A stretch of DNA of 64,000 nt from positions 1 through 64,000 of the forward strand of contig NZ_JAQMHV010000008.1 in assembly GCF_028307215.1 (NCBI RefSeq), read 5' to 3'. Within the stretch, counting starts at the first letter, position 1. The number at the start of each line of letters is the position of its first letter. Origin of the DNA: Falsirhodobacter sp. 20TX0035. Its GTDB lineage: Bacteria; Pseudomonadota; Alphaproteobacteria; Rhodobacterales; Rhodobacteraceae. Under the pieces are notes generated by a model that worked only from the letters and a program-made list of their open reading frames with translations, was not told where the DNA came from and made no database searches. Of the stretch, positions 27,144 to 35,493 are shown in pieces. A program made the position numbers and the translations under genes.

Positions 27144-27457
27144 ACATGATCGACATCGGCCCCCTGTCCAACATCCCCCGCGAAGGGGCGCGGGTGGTGA
27201 AGACGCGCCTTGGCTGCGTCGCCGTGTTCCGCACGGCCACGGATCAGGTCTTCGCCCTGCAGGACCGCTGCCCGCACAAGGGCGGCCCCTTGTCCGAAGG
27301 CATCGTCCACGGCACCCACGTCACCTGCCCGCTGCACAACCGCGTCTTCGACCTGTCCACCGGTCTGGGCGAAGGGGAGGTGCCGACCTACGCCGCCCGG
27401 GTCGAAGGCGGACGCGTGCTGATCGACTCCACCCTCCTGTCCCGCTCCGCCGCCTGA
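27140..27457 (+). CDS. nirD: Nitrite reductase small subunit (Rieske-type)
   Basis: A 105-residue Rieske-like subunit. The cluster ligands are in CPHKGGPLSEG and CPLHNRVFDL, giving the C-x-H ... C-x-x-H pattern, so a [2Fe-2S] cluster can bind; many enterobacterial NirD proteins have lost these. It pairs with NirB in the cytoplasm. The start at ATG 27140 overlaps the nirB stop by four bases. Confidence 0.93.
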   Translation: MNMIDIGPLSNIPREGARVVKTRLGCVAVFRTATDQVFALQDRCPHKGGPLSEGIVHGTHVTCPLHNRVFDLSTGLGEGEVPTYAARVEGGRVLIDSTLLSRSAA

Positions 27458-27469
27458 AGGAACCCTGCC

Positions 27470-27934
27470 ATGAACAAGATGACGATCGACGAAATCACCC
27501 GCGACGACCTGACCATGATGATCCTGCGCGCCAAGAAGCGCGCGGGGCTGACCTGGTCCGAGATCGCGGAGCGGATCGGCATGTCGCCGGTCTGGACCCA
27601 TTCCGCGGCGACGGGCATGAACGCCTTTCCCCCGGACAAAGCCCGTGCCTTCGCTACGCTTCTGGCCCTGCCGGACAATGCGGTGGACCTGCTGGCCGAC
27701 AGCCCGGTGAAGGTCTGGGACCAGACGGTGCCGACCGACCCCTGCCTTTACCGCTTCTACGAGATGATGGGCGTCTACGGCCCGACGCTGAAGGCCCTCA
27801 TCAACGAGGAGTTCGGCAACGGCATCATGTCCGCCATCGACTTTTCCATGCATCTGGAGCGCGAGCCCCACCCCAAGGGGGACCGGGTGAAGCTGACGAT
27901 GTCGGGAAAATACCTCGGCTATTCCCACTGGTAA
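27470..27934 (+). CDS. cynS: Cyanate hydratase (cyanase)
   Basis: A 154-residue enzyme converting cyanate and bicarbonate to ammonia and CO2. The N-terminal helical domain (ILRAKKRAGLTWSEIAERIGMS) and C-terminal catalytic domain are both present. The catalytic residues are visible: Arg and Glu in LYRFYEMMGVYG and Ser in GIMSAIDFSM. GAAGGAA precedes ATG 27470. It sits between nirD and the nitrite channel gene, 12 bases after nirD, so it should be co-expressed with nitrite assimilation as another ammonium source. Confidence 0.95.
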   Translation: MNKMTIDEITRDDLTMMILRAKKRAGLTWSEIAERIGMSPVWTHSAATGMNAFPPDKARAFATLLALPDNAVDLLADSPVKVWDQTVPTDPCLYRFYEMMGVYGPTLKALINEEFGNGIMSAIDFSMHLEREPHPKGDRVKLTMSGKYLGYSHW

Positions 27935-27963
27935 GAAGAACAACAACAGGAAGGTCTGCACAC

Positions 27964-28803
27964 ATGTCCTATGTCAATCCCGCCGACTTCGCCCGCAAGA
28001 TGATCGACGCGGGCGCCGCAAAGGCCCTGATGTCCACCAAGGACACGCTGATCCGCGCCTACATGGCCGGGGCGATCCTGGCGCTGGCGGCGGCCTTCGC
28101 CGTCACCGTCACGGTCAACACCGGCCAGCCCCTGATCGGGGCGCTGCTGTTCCCCGTCGGGTTCTGCATGCTTTATCTTCTGGGCTTCGATCTTCTGACC
28201 GGAGTCTTCACGCTGGTGCCGCTGGCGCTGCTGGACAAGCGGCGCGGCGTGACGATGAAGGGGCTGTGGCGGAACTGGGGCCTCGTCTTCGCGGGCAACT
28301 TCGCGGGCGCGTTCACCGTGGCGATCTTCATGGCCATCATCGTGACCTTCGGCTTTTCGACGGAACCCAACGCCGTGGGCCAGCAGATCGGCCATATCGG
28401 CGAAGGGCGGACGCTGGGCTATGCCGCGCACGGGGCGGGCGGGATGCTGACGCTCTTCATCCGCGCGGTCATGTGCAACTGGATGGTGTCCACGGGCGTC
28501 GTGGCGGCGATGATGTCCACCTCCGTCTCGGGCAAGATCATGGCGATGTGGATGCCGATCCTGGTGTTCTTCTACATGGGGTTCGAACATTCCATCGTGA
28601 ACATGTTCCTGTTCCCGTCGGGCCTTCTGCTGGGCGGCCAGTTCACGGTCATGGACTACCTGATCTGGAACGAGATTCCGACCGTGATCGGCAACCTCGT
28701 GGGCGGGCTGACCTTTGTGGGCGCGATGATCTACGCCACCCATTACCGCACCAGCCCGGCGGTGGACACGGACGACGCCCCCGTCGCCGTTCCCGCGGAA
28801 TAG
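27964..28803 (+). CDS. Formate/nitrite transporter family channel (NirC/FocA)
   Basis: A 279-residue pentameric inner-membrane channel with six helices. Family signs are the first-helix region RAYMAGAILALAAAFAVTV, GFDLLTGVF and the C-terminal FEHSIVNMFLFPSG containing the conserved NMF/H region. The nirBD context makes nitrite uptake the likely role; cyanate or formate transport is not excluded. Start ATG 27964 after AGGAAGG. 29 bases after cynS. Confidence 0.9.
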   Translation: MSYVNPADFARKMIDAGAAKALMSTKDTLIRAYMAGAILALAAAFAVTVTVNTGQPLIGALLFPVGFCMLYLLGFDLLTGVFTLVPLALLDKRRGVTMKGLWRNWGLVFAGNFAGAFTVAIFMAIIVTFGFSTEPNAVGQQIGHIGEGRTLGYAAHGAGGMLTLFIRAVMCNWMVSTGVVAAMMSTSVSGKIMAMWMPILVFFYMGFEHSIVNMFLFPSGLLLGGQFTVMDYLIWNEIPTVIGNLVGGLTFVGAMIYATHYRTSPAVDTDDAPVAVPAE

Positions 28804-28813
28804 GGAGGGGATC

Positions 28814-29599
28814 ATGATCCACACCACCGCCTTTCCCAAGGGCCGCATCACGCTGGTCGGGGCAGGACCCGGATCGGCCGACCTTCTGACCCTGCGGGCG
28901 GTGGCGCGGCTGCAGGCGGCGGACGTGATCTTCTTCGACCGGCTGGTCGACGCGGATGTGCTGGCCATGGCCGGCGACCGGGCCGAACGCGTGTTCGTGG
29001 GAAAGGAGGTCGGCCACCACGCCTGGCCCCAGTCCCGCATCAACGCCGAGATCGTGCGCGCCGCCCTGTCGGGGCAAAACGTGGTCCGGCTGAAATCGGG
29101 TGACCCTTCGGTCTTCGGGCGCGCGGCGGAGGAGATCGCCGCCGCCCGCGCCGTCGGGCTGGAGGTGGAGGTGGTGCCCGGCATCACCGCGGCCAGCGCG
29201 GCGGCCGCCCGCCTGTGCCACCCCCTGACGGAACGCGGGGTGACCGACCGCCTCGTCCTCGCCACCGGCACCTGCGGCGCCGAGGAGGAATGGTCGGGCC
29301 TGTCCGGCCTTGTGCAGCCGGGAACCACCATCGTCCTTTACATGGCGATGCGCCGCCTGCCGGTGGCGGGGGCGGAGCTGCGGCGGGCGGGCCTGCCCCT
29401 CGACACGTCCGTCACCATCTGCGCGCAGGTGGAAAAACGGGGCGAGACGCATCTTCACACCACCGTGGCAGAGATGGCCGCGGACGCCGCCCTTGCCGGG
29501 ATCCGCGACTGCGCCGTGGTCTTCATCCGCGTGCCAAAGAAGGCGCTCGCGAAGGGGGCGCGGGTGGTGGACCGGCCAGAGGTCACCGCGGTGGGCTGA
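28814..29599 (+). CDS. cobA: Uroporphyrinogen-III C-methyltransferase (SUMT)
   Basis: A 261-residue SAM-dependent methyltransferase that makes precorrin-2, the precursor of siroheme for NirB. Motifs: VGAGPGSADLLTLRA (residues 14-28), RLKSGDPSVFGRAAEE and VVPGITAASAAAARL. It lacks the oxidase/ferrochelatase half of CysG, so siroheme completion needs another gene. GGGAGGGG precedes ATG 28814. Last gene of the nitrite cluster. Confidence 0.9.
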   Translation: MIHTTAFPKGRITLVGAGPGSADLLTLRAVARLQAADVIFFDRLVDADVLAMAGDRAERVFVGKEVGHHAWPQSRINAEIVRAALSGQNVVRLKSGDPSVFGRAAEEIAAARAVGLEVEVVPGITAASAAAARLCHPLTERGVTDRLVLATGTCGAEEEWSGLSGLVQPGTTIVLYMAMRRLPVAGAELRRAGLPLDTSVTICAQVEKRGETHLHTTVAEMAADAALAGIRDCAVVFIRVPKKALAKGARVVDRPEVTAVG

Positions 29600-29844
29600 T
29601 GCGTCGTCGCGGAGGAAACCTGAGCGTTGGGCCGTGCCACCGAACAGCATGCGGTCCCCTCAAGGCCTGCTCCGCCCTCGAACTGCCACTGCCGGTTCCC
29701 GCCGGACTTTTGGCTCTGCCCCTTACCGCGAAGTGCCCCCGCCGCTCCCTCGCCAGGTCGTCTCTCCGTCACAAAGGCGCGGTAAGGGTAAACGAATGAT
29801 GTCCGCCGGCGTGCAGCCCGGCGCAGGAACGCGTGGAGGCGGCG

Positions 29845-30591
29845 ATGAATGTGGGTGAAGCGGGCGCGGGCTGGCAGTCCTTCATGGTGGATCGGCAGGC
29901 GCGCATGGACGCGGCAAGCGACGACGCGCTGAAGGACCATTTCGCGGCCGAGATCGAGATCGCGAAGCTGAACCTTCAGGCGATGGGTTCGGAAGGCACG
30001 GTCGATGCCGTGCCTCCGCCCGCCGAAAACTCACTCGCCGTGCAGGCCGAACAGACGCCCGATCCTGTCGCCCGAACGGATGGCCCGCCGGCCAAGGGCG
30101 ACTTCCAGCTGACCGGCCCCCTGGCGCAATACACCGACGAGATACGGACCGCCTCGGACGCCACGGGCGTTCCGCCCGAACTGATCGCCGCCGTGATCTG
30201 GGACGAATCCAAGGGCATCGCCAGCGCCGGCACCGTGAACGGCGAGAACGGGATGCAGGATTCGGGCCTGATGCAGGTGAACTCCGAAACCTATGCCGCG
30301 CTGAAGGAGCAGTTCCCCGACCTTCTGGGCGGCGACGTGATGGGCGTGCAGGACAACATCATGGCCGGGGCGCTCTATCTGTCGCAGCAGCACCAGCAGT
30401 TCGGGGACTGGGATCTGGCGCTTCGGGCCTACAATTCCGGCCCGGGCTCGGTGGACCCGTCCGACGCCTCCATCTCCACCACCGGCCTTGGGACCAAGAA
30501 CTACGTGGAGAAGGTGACCTATTTCGAGGACCTGATCTCGCGCGGGCAGGTTCTTCCCGACGGATATCCCGGCGGGAACGAGATGTACTGA
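29845..30591 (+). CDS. Lytic transglycosylase-like (SLT domain) protein without signal peptide
   Basis: A 248-residue protein. Residues about 95-235 form an SLT fold: the catalytic Glu in IWDESKGIAS, the GLMQVNSETYA motif, and ALRAYNSGPGSVD near the end. These cleave the glycan strand of peptidoglycan. The N-terminal 90 residues are charged, Ala/Asp/Pro-rich and show no Sec signal, unusual for an enzyme acting in the periplasm. Signal-less transglycosylases accompany type III, flagellar or phage systems, but none is seen here. ATG 29845 follows GGAGG; GTG 29833 is an alternative. Confidence 0.75.
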   Translation: MNVGEAGAGWQSFMVDRQARMDAASDDALKDHFAAEIEIAKLNLQAMGSEGTVDAVPPPAENSLAVQAEQTPDPVARTDGPPAKGDFQLTGPLAQYTDEIRTASDATGVPPELIAAVIWDESKGIASAGTVNGENGMQDSGLMQVNSETYAALKEQFPDLLGGDVMGVQDNIMAGALYLSQQHQQFGDWDLALRAYNSGPGSVDPSDASISTTGLGTKNYVEKVTYFEDLISRGQVLPDGYPGGNEMY

Positions 30592-30665
30592 GACCTGCGG
30601 GTGAAACCGGAATAGACGCCCGAAATCCGGCGACATGAGGCACAGGGGACGGGTAGAACCTCCTC

Positions 30666-31739
30666 ATGCTGTTCGATCTCCCTGACCACCCGACCCTCTA
30701 TGCGGCCTTGCTGGCCCGCGACGCCCGCTTCGACGGACAGGCCTTCGTGTGCGTTGCCTCCACCGGCGTGTTCTGCCGGCTGACCTGCCCGGCGCGAAAG
30801 CCGAAGGCGGAGAACTGCACCTTCTTCGCCACCATCGGCGAATGCCTCGAAGCAGGCTACCGCGCCTGCAAGCGATGCCACCCGCTGCAGGCCGCAGCGC
30901 TGGCCGATCCGACCATCGCCGCCTTGCTTCATGCGCTGGACGAACGGCCCGACCTGCGCTGGTCCGAAGGACATGTCGAACAACTCGGCTACGACCTGTC
31001 CACCGTGCGCCGCAGCTTCAAGCGGCAGTTCGGCATGACCTTTCTGGAGATGGCCCGCCAGCGCCGCCTGCGCGAAGGGTTCGAGACGCTGGCCACCGGC
31101 GGCAAGGTCATCACGGCCCAGCATGAGGCGAGCTTCGAGTCCGCCAGCGCCTTCCGCGCCGCTTTTGCCCGGCTTCTCGGCTGCGCGCCCGCGGACCTTC
31201 GGACGGACCGGCGGCTGCGGGCGACGTGGATTCCCACCCCGCCGGGTGACATGATCGCGGTCAGCAGCCGCAGCCACCTGCACCTGCTGGAGTTCGTGGA
31301 CCGCAAGGGCCTGCCCGCCGAACTGGCCCGATTGCAGGCGGCGTCGAAGGAGGGGATCGGGATCGGCGCCCTGCCACCCTCGGATCAGGCCGCGGCGGAG
31401 CTGGCCGACTACTTCGCCGCCCGCTCGGACCGCTTCCAGACGCCGCTCGCCTTGGCCGGCAGCGCCTTCACCCAGCAGGTCTGGGACGCGCTGCGCGAGA
31501 TCCCGGCTGGCGAGACGCGCAGCTATTCCGAGATTGCTCGGCAAGTGGGTCGGCCTGCCGCCGTGCGCGCGGTCGCCCGCGCCAACGGTGCCAATCAGAT
31601 CGCGCTGATGATCCCCTGCCACCGTGTCATCGGCGCGGACGGCTCCCTGACCGGCTATGGCGGCGGCCTCTGGCGCAAGCAGCGCCTGATCGAGATCGAG
31701 CGGCAGTTGAAGGCGGTGCGGGGCCCCGTGACGCCGTAG
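30666..31739 (+). CDS. ada: Ada: O6-methylguanine-DNA methyltransferase and adaptive-response regulator
   Basis: A 357-residue protein with the full Ada layout. The N-terminal Zn-binding methylphosphotriester domain has its four cysteines in FCRLTCPARKP and ACKRCHP. An AraC-type helix-turn-helix follows (about 95-180, YDLSTVRRSFKRQFGMTFLEMARQ and FESASAFRAAFARLLG). The C-terminal suicide alkyltransferase has IPCHRVIG and GLWRKQRLIEIE. It repairs alkylated DNA and, once methylated, activates the adaptive response. No alkB or alkA neighbour is seen. Length matches E. coli Ada (354). Confidence 0.93.
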   Translation: MLFDLPDHPTLYAALLARDARFDGQAFVCVASTGVFCRLTCPARKPKAENCTFFATIGECLEAGYRACKRCHPLQAAALADPTIAALLHALDERPDLRWSEGHVEQLGYDLSTVRRSFKRQFGMTFLEMARQRRLREGFETLATGGKVITAQHEASFESASAFRAAFARLLGCAPADLRTDRRLRATWIPTPPGDMIAVSSRSHLHLLEFVDRKGLPAELARLQAASKEGIGIGALPPSDQAAAELADYFAARSDRFQTPLALAGSAFTQQVWDALREIPAGETRSYSEIARQVGRPAAVRAVARANGANQIALMIPCHRVIGADGSLTGYGGGLWRKQRLIEIERQLKAVRGPVTP

Positions 31740-31951
31740 TTTGTCTCTATGGCACAGATCCCTCAGGGTCGGGCCGCAATCCACGTCCAAGCCAAAGACC
31801 CGCACCAAGGTGGCCCCGGCCCCGGCAGAACATCGCCATGAGGCCGATCTTCTCCTCGCTTCCCTTCAAGAGCACGCCGCGCCCGGCGTCCCATGTCATG
31901 GAATCCACGTCCTCCGGCCCGTTCATCAGGCCCGTCATCAGGATTGTCCCC

Positions 31952-31968
31952 ATCCCCTGCCCCGGGAT
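31952..31968. promoter_or_regulatory. Candidate RcnR/CsoR-type operator upstream of the sensor gene
   Basis: ATCCCCTGCCCCGGGAT, a C-tract/G-tract dyad ending 11 bases before the sensor start. It is an imperfect version of the two dyads at 32253 and 32294, consistent with autoregulation. Confidence 0.45.
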
Positions 31969-31979
31969 AGGATCGGGTC

Positions 31980-32249
31980 ATGAGCCATGCACATCACCCC
32001 TCCTCGCATCCCGACATCATCAAGCGGCTGAAGCGCGCCGCGGGGCACCTTCAGCACGTGATCGCCATGCTGGAGCAGGACCGCCCCTGTCTTGACACTG
32101 CCACGCAGCTTCTGGCGGTGGAGCGGGGCATCATCGCCGCCAAACGCACGCTGATCCACAACCACATGGACCATTGCCTTGGCACGGCCGAGGACGGGGC
32201 CGGACCGCACGATCTGGAAGAGATCAAGGCGCTGGCCAAGCTGCTGTGA
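31980..32249 (+). CDS. RcnR/CsoR-family metal-sensing repressor
   Basis: An 89-residue all-helical tetrameric repressor of the DUF156 family (RcnR, CsoR, FrmR, DmeR). The core IIKRLKRAAGHLQHVIAMLEQDRPCLD and KRTLIHNHMDHCL carries candidate ligands Cys37, His and Cys at the H-x3-C site, plus His-rich N-terminal residues (SHAHH). This pattern is closest to DmeR/NreA-like nickel-cobalt sensors. It should block transcription until metal binds. The exporter gene follows, separated by two strong G/C-tract dyads. Confidence 0.88.
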   Translation: MSHAHHPSSHPDIIKRLKRAAGHLQHVIAMLEQDRPCLDTATQLLAVERGIIAAKRTLIHNHMDHCLGTAEDGAGPHDLEEIKALAKLL

Positions 32250-32252
32250 CCC

Positions 32253-32310
32253 ATCCCCCCCGGGGGGATTGCAGCCGGCCCGCCGGATGATGTATCCCCC
32301 CACGGGGGAT
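32253..32310. promoter_or_regulatory. Paired G/C-tract operators for the RcnR-like repressor
   Basis: ATCCCCCCCGGGGGGAT (32253-32269) and ATCCCCCCACGGGGGAT (32294-32310) are near-perfect dyads 41 bases apart, about four helical turns. RcnR-family repressors recognise such AT-flanked G/C tracts. They lie just after the sensor stop and before the exporter start, so the exporter probably has its own metal-controlled promoter here. Confidence 0.7.
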
Positions 32311-32344
32311 GCTTCCATCCCCGATTCGCATGGTGGACCGGCAG

Positions 32345-33433
32345 ATGACCCCCTTCGACGACCTCATGGCCCAAGGCGCCGCCCGCGCCTGGTTCTTCAT
32401 CCCGAGCGCGATCCTTCTGGGCGCGCTGCACGGGCTGGAGCCGGGCCATTCCAAGACCATGATGGCCGCCTTCATCGTGGCGATCCGGGGCACCGTGAAG
32501 CAGGCGGTCCTGCTGGGCGTCTGCGCCACAATCTCGCACACCGTGGTGGTCTGGGCGATCGCGCTGGCGGGAATGTGGCTTTATCAGGGCATGGACGCCG
32601 AGGCGGTGGAGCCGTATTTCCAGCTTCTGTCGGGGGTCATCATTATCGGGCTGGCGCTGTGGATGATCGCGCGGACACGGCGGGACCGCCGGCCGGAGGC
32701 CGTGCATGGACATCACCATGACCATCATCATGATGAAAGCCGCATCGTGGACACCGGCCACGGCAAGGTCGAACTCTCGATCTTCGAGGAAGGCCAGCCG
32801 CCGCACTGGCGCCTGCGCACGATCAGCGGCCACCCTTGGGCGGCGCGGGACGTCACGGTGGACACGGTGCGCCCGGACGGCACCCATCAGACGTTCCGAA
32901 TGACGGACCGTGACGGCACTCTGGAATCGGTGGATCCGATCCCCGAGCCGCACACCTTCACGGCCCGCCTAACCCTGTCGCACGGCGATCACGGCCATGG
33001 CTACGACCTGTCCTTTCCTGAAGTCGCGGGGCTTCAGCTGGACACCGACGAACCCATGGACGCCCATGCCCGCGCCCATGCCGACGACATTCGCCGCCGC
33101 TTTGACGGCCGCCCCGTCACGAACGGGCAGATCGCGATGTTCGGGATCACCGGCGGCCTTCTGCCCTGCCCCGCCGCGATCACGATCCTGCTGATCTGTC
33201 TGCAACTGAGGGAGTTTTCGCTGGGCGCGGTGATGGTGCTGTGCTTCTCGCTCGGCCTCGCGCTGACACTGGTGACGGTGGGCGTCGTCGCGTCTCTCGG
33301 GTCGCGCAAGGCGCGTGGGCGTTTCCCGTGGCTGGCCAAGATTGCGGGGCGCGCGCCCTATCTGTCGGGCATCGTCATCATTCTGGTGGGGCTCTATGTC
33401 GGCTGGCACGGCGTGGCGGGCATCCTCGGCTGA
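32345..33433 (+). CDS. rcnA: Nickel/cobalt efflux protein, RcnA (NicO) family
   Basis: A 362-residue inner-membrane exporter. The N-terminal half matches RcnA: AWFFIPSAILLGALHGLEPGHSKTMMAAF (helix 1-2 with the metal-binding H...E..H) and ATISHTVVVW. A His-rich cytoplasmic or periplasmic loop (HGHHHDHHHDE) follows at about residue 120. A beta-rich insert (about 135-235) precedes the C-terminal helices with GGLLPCPAAITILL. ATG 32345 is chosen because MTPFDDLMAQG aligns with the start of E. coli RcnA; ATG 32309 lies inside the operator and ATG 32330 remains possible. The insert is an extra domain relative to E. coli RcnA. Confidence 0.9.
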   Translation: MTPFDDLMAQGAARAWFFIPSAILLGALHGLEPGHSKTMMAAFIVAIRGTVKQAVLLGVCATISHTVVVWAIALAGMWLYQGMDAEAVEPYFQLLSGVIIIGLALWMIARTRRDRRPEAVHGHHHDHHHDESRIVDTGHGKVELSIFEEGQPPHWRLRTISGHPWAARDVTVDTVRPDGTHQTFRMTDRDGTLESVDPIPEPHTFTARLTLSHGDHGHGYDLSFPEVAGLQLDTDEPMDAHARAHADDIRRRFDGRPVTNGQIAMFGITGGLLPCPAAITILLICLQLREFSLGAVMVLCFSLGLALTLVTVGVVASLGSRKARGRFPWLAKIAGRAPYLSGIVIILVGLYVGWHGVAGILG

Positions 33434-33941
33434 GCTGTCCGGCGGCCGTCCCACGGACGCCAAGGCTTCGCCGCAGCGCGTCCGGCGGAAGTGATTTGCG
33501 CGGGGCCTCTCGCGCGGCCAGCACGATCCGGCGGTCCGCGCGGCCCAACCACCACCCGCGCGCAACCCGGTTCAGGCGGACCTGACCAACGTCCCACAAG
33601 CTGGCCTCAAGGTCAGGGATCGCTTCCAAGGATGAAGAACGTTGCGGCGTCAGCCCTTGGTGTGCAGGCAGAGATCGGCAGTGACGCGATCGGGAGCGAC
33701 TGCGCGCCGGGCCCGGTGCGACGGGCCCAACCCACGCTCCGGTCATCTCACGCGTCACCCAGCCATGGCGCCAGCAGGTGCGGCACGGGGAAACCTGTCG
33801 ACGCCTTGCTGGAAGGTCCTTCCCGGACCAACGGGCGAGCTTTGTCTTGGCGGCTCACCGGGGCAGAGGGGCGGGCGCCCCGGTCGTACGTGAAGGCTGC
33901 ATCACCTTATGGACTCTCCGACCCGACGGCGTCACGCTGCT
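33434..33941. other. Intergenic region with one protein-like minus-strand frame
   Basis: About 508 bases between converging genes. On the minus strand, frame 33758-33378 contains a stretch (about 33400-33600) reading ASLWDVGQVRLNRVARGWWLG and RRIVLAAREAP. It looks more like protein than the rest, but it overlaps the 3' end of rcnA and matches no family I know. No terminator was resolved. Confidence 0.3.
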
Positions 33942-34877
33942 TCAGGCAGGGAAGGAAAGCAGGTCCGCATTGACGGTCGTGGCGGGGCGGTGGCCGGCCA
34001 GCGCCTCGATCACGTGGGTGGCGGCGCGGTCAGCCACGCGGATCAGCGCGGCCTCGGTCGTGGCGCCCATGTGGGGGGTGAAGACCACGGGCAGATCGCG
34101 CAGCGGCCCTTCGGGCGCGCCGTGTTCATAGACGTCCAGCCCCGCCCCGGCCAGCGTGCCCGTAGTCAGGGCGGCGGCCAGAGCCGCCTCGTCCACCAAC
34201 CCTTCACGCGCGGTGTTGATCAGGATCGCGCCCGGCTTCATCAGCGCGAAGCGTTTGGCGTTCATCATGTGCCGCGTTTCCGCCCGCATGGGGGTGTGGA
34301 GCGAGACGAGATCGGCCTCGGCCAACCCCTCCTCCAACCCGACGGAGGCGATGTCGGTCGCGCGCGGCGAATGGACAAGGACGCGCATGTCGAAGGCGCG
34401 GTCCAGCATCCGCCCCAGTTCGCGCCCGATGGCGCCCCAGCCGACGATCAGCGCGGTGCGGCCCTGAAGCTCGGTGAAGGTCGCGCTTTCACGAAAGGCG
34501 GCGCGACCGGCCCGTTCCGCCGCATCCCCGGCCGCGATGCCCCGTGCCACCGCCAGCGCAAGGCCAAGCGCGAGTTCCGCGACCGACCGCGCGTTCGCGC
34601 CCGGCACGTTGCACACCGGAATGCCCCGTGCGCCCGCCGCCGCCTTGTCCACCGCATTGTGCCCCGTCCCGTGGACCGAGATCACGCGCAGCCCCGGCGC
34701 TGCCGCGATGGCCGCCGCCGAAAAGCCCGCGTTGCGCGTGATCACGGCGTCACAGGGGCCGGCAAGGGCGGCCACTGTCTCCATGTCAGAGGAAGGGCAG
34801 ATCACGGGTTCGATCCCGTGGGCGCGCAGCAGGTCCAGACCACGGGCATGGATGGGTTGGACGATCAGACATTTCAT
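33942..34877 (-). CDS. D-2-hydroxyacid dehydrogenase (NAD-binding)
   Basis: A 311-residue member of the D-isomer-specific 2-hydroxyacid dehydrogenase family, which interconverts 2-hydroxyacids and 2-oxoacids with NAD(P). The dinucleotide motif is GWGAIGRELGRMLDRAF (about 150-166). Catalytic residues are Arg in NTAREGLVDEAAL, Glu in the AGLDVYEHGAPEG region and His in VFTPHMGATTEAA. It resembles phosphoglycerate dehydrogenase-like and glyoxylate/hydroxypyruvate reductase branches but lacks the ACT domain of SerA. It stands alone, with long gaps on both sides. Substrate unknown. Confidence 0.88.
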   Translation of the reverse strand: MKCLIVQPIHARGLDLLRAHGIEPVICPSSDMETVAALAGPCDAVITRNAGFSAAAIAAAPGLRVISVHGTGHNAVDKAAAGARGIPVCNVPGANARSVAELALGLALAVARGIAAGDAAERAGRAAFRESATFTELQGRTALIVGWGAIGRELGRMLDRAFDMRVLVHSPRATDIASVGLEEGLAEADLVSLHTPMRAETRHMMNAKRFALMKPGAILINTAREGLVDEAALAAALTTGTLAGAGLDVYEHGAPEGPLRDLPVVFTPHMGATTEAALIRVADRAATHVIEALAGHRPATTVNADLLSFPA

Positions 34878-35457
34878 CGGCAGGACATTCGTTTAGGATC
34901 GATGGGCCATCGTGGCAGATACGGCAGACTGTGCGCAAGAACGCTGCAGGGCATTCGCATGTTGTTGTGCTGGGCGCCGAGCAGGATGTCGACCGGCGGC
35001 GGTCAAAGAACCATCCCCGGCAGCCTCCCGCCGGTCGGGCAGGAGGTCGATCCTTCGCGAAAAGCCGCCCCACCCGAACAAGGCCTGCGCGGAGAATGAC
35101 GAACGGGTTGGCAGGCGGCAGAACTGCGCCGGCGCTTTCACGGCGCGATGGCTTGCTTCATACCGGAAGTAGAGGCAGGTCGCAGGACAGTCTGTAGATC
35201 GAGGTTCCAAAATCCGTCGCGCTGTCGGAAAATCTGCGCTGCAGTCGAGCACGGGTCAGCGCATGGACCGCATGCGGGCGCCCGCAAGCCGAACCCCGTC
35301 ATGACCAGGCAGGCAGGGTCAGTGATAACCTGCCCGAATCCTGACACAGGTGCTGGAGCGGCGATGCCGAACATACCGGGACCGCCAGAGGGCCACGCAG
35401 GCGCGGACTCCCCCGCCCGGCTTTGCCAACATGACCACGCCCGGCGCGACTTGCGGA
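34878..35457. other. Gene-free region between hydroxyacid dehydrogenase and SDR genes
   Basis: About 580 bases with only spurious frames and no recognisable remnant, tRNA or repeat. Confidence 0.4.
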
Positions 35458-35485
35458 CGGGCGAAGAGATCGGCTCCTTCGCCCG
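35458..35485 (-). terminator. Stem-loop after the SDR gene
   Basis: Perfect 8-bp stem CGGGCGAA/TTCGCCCG with a 12-base loop, 8 bases past the stop of the leftward SDR gene. It lacks a long T-tract. Confidence 0.45.
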
Positions 35486-35493
35486 CGCCGGTA

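Noticed and set aside
31747-31953. A 68-residue minus-strand frame between ada and the RcnR-like gene
   Set aside because: It has a plausible GGCAGGGG upstream, but that is the operator G-tract; no homology is recognised and it overlaps the regulatory region.
33434-35493. Possible tRNA, small RNA or CRISPR in the long gene-free stretches here
   Set aside because: No cloverleaf, CCA end, or regularly spaced repeats were visible.
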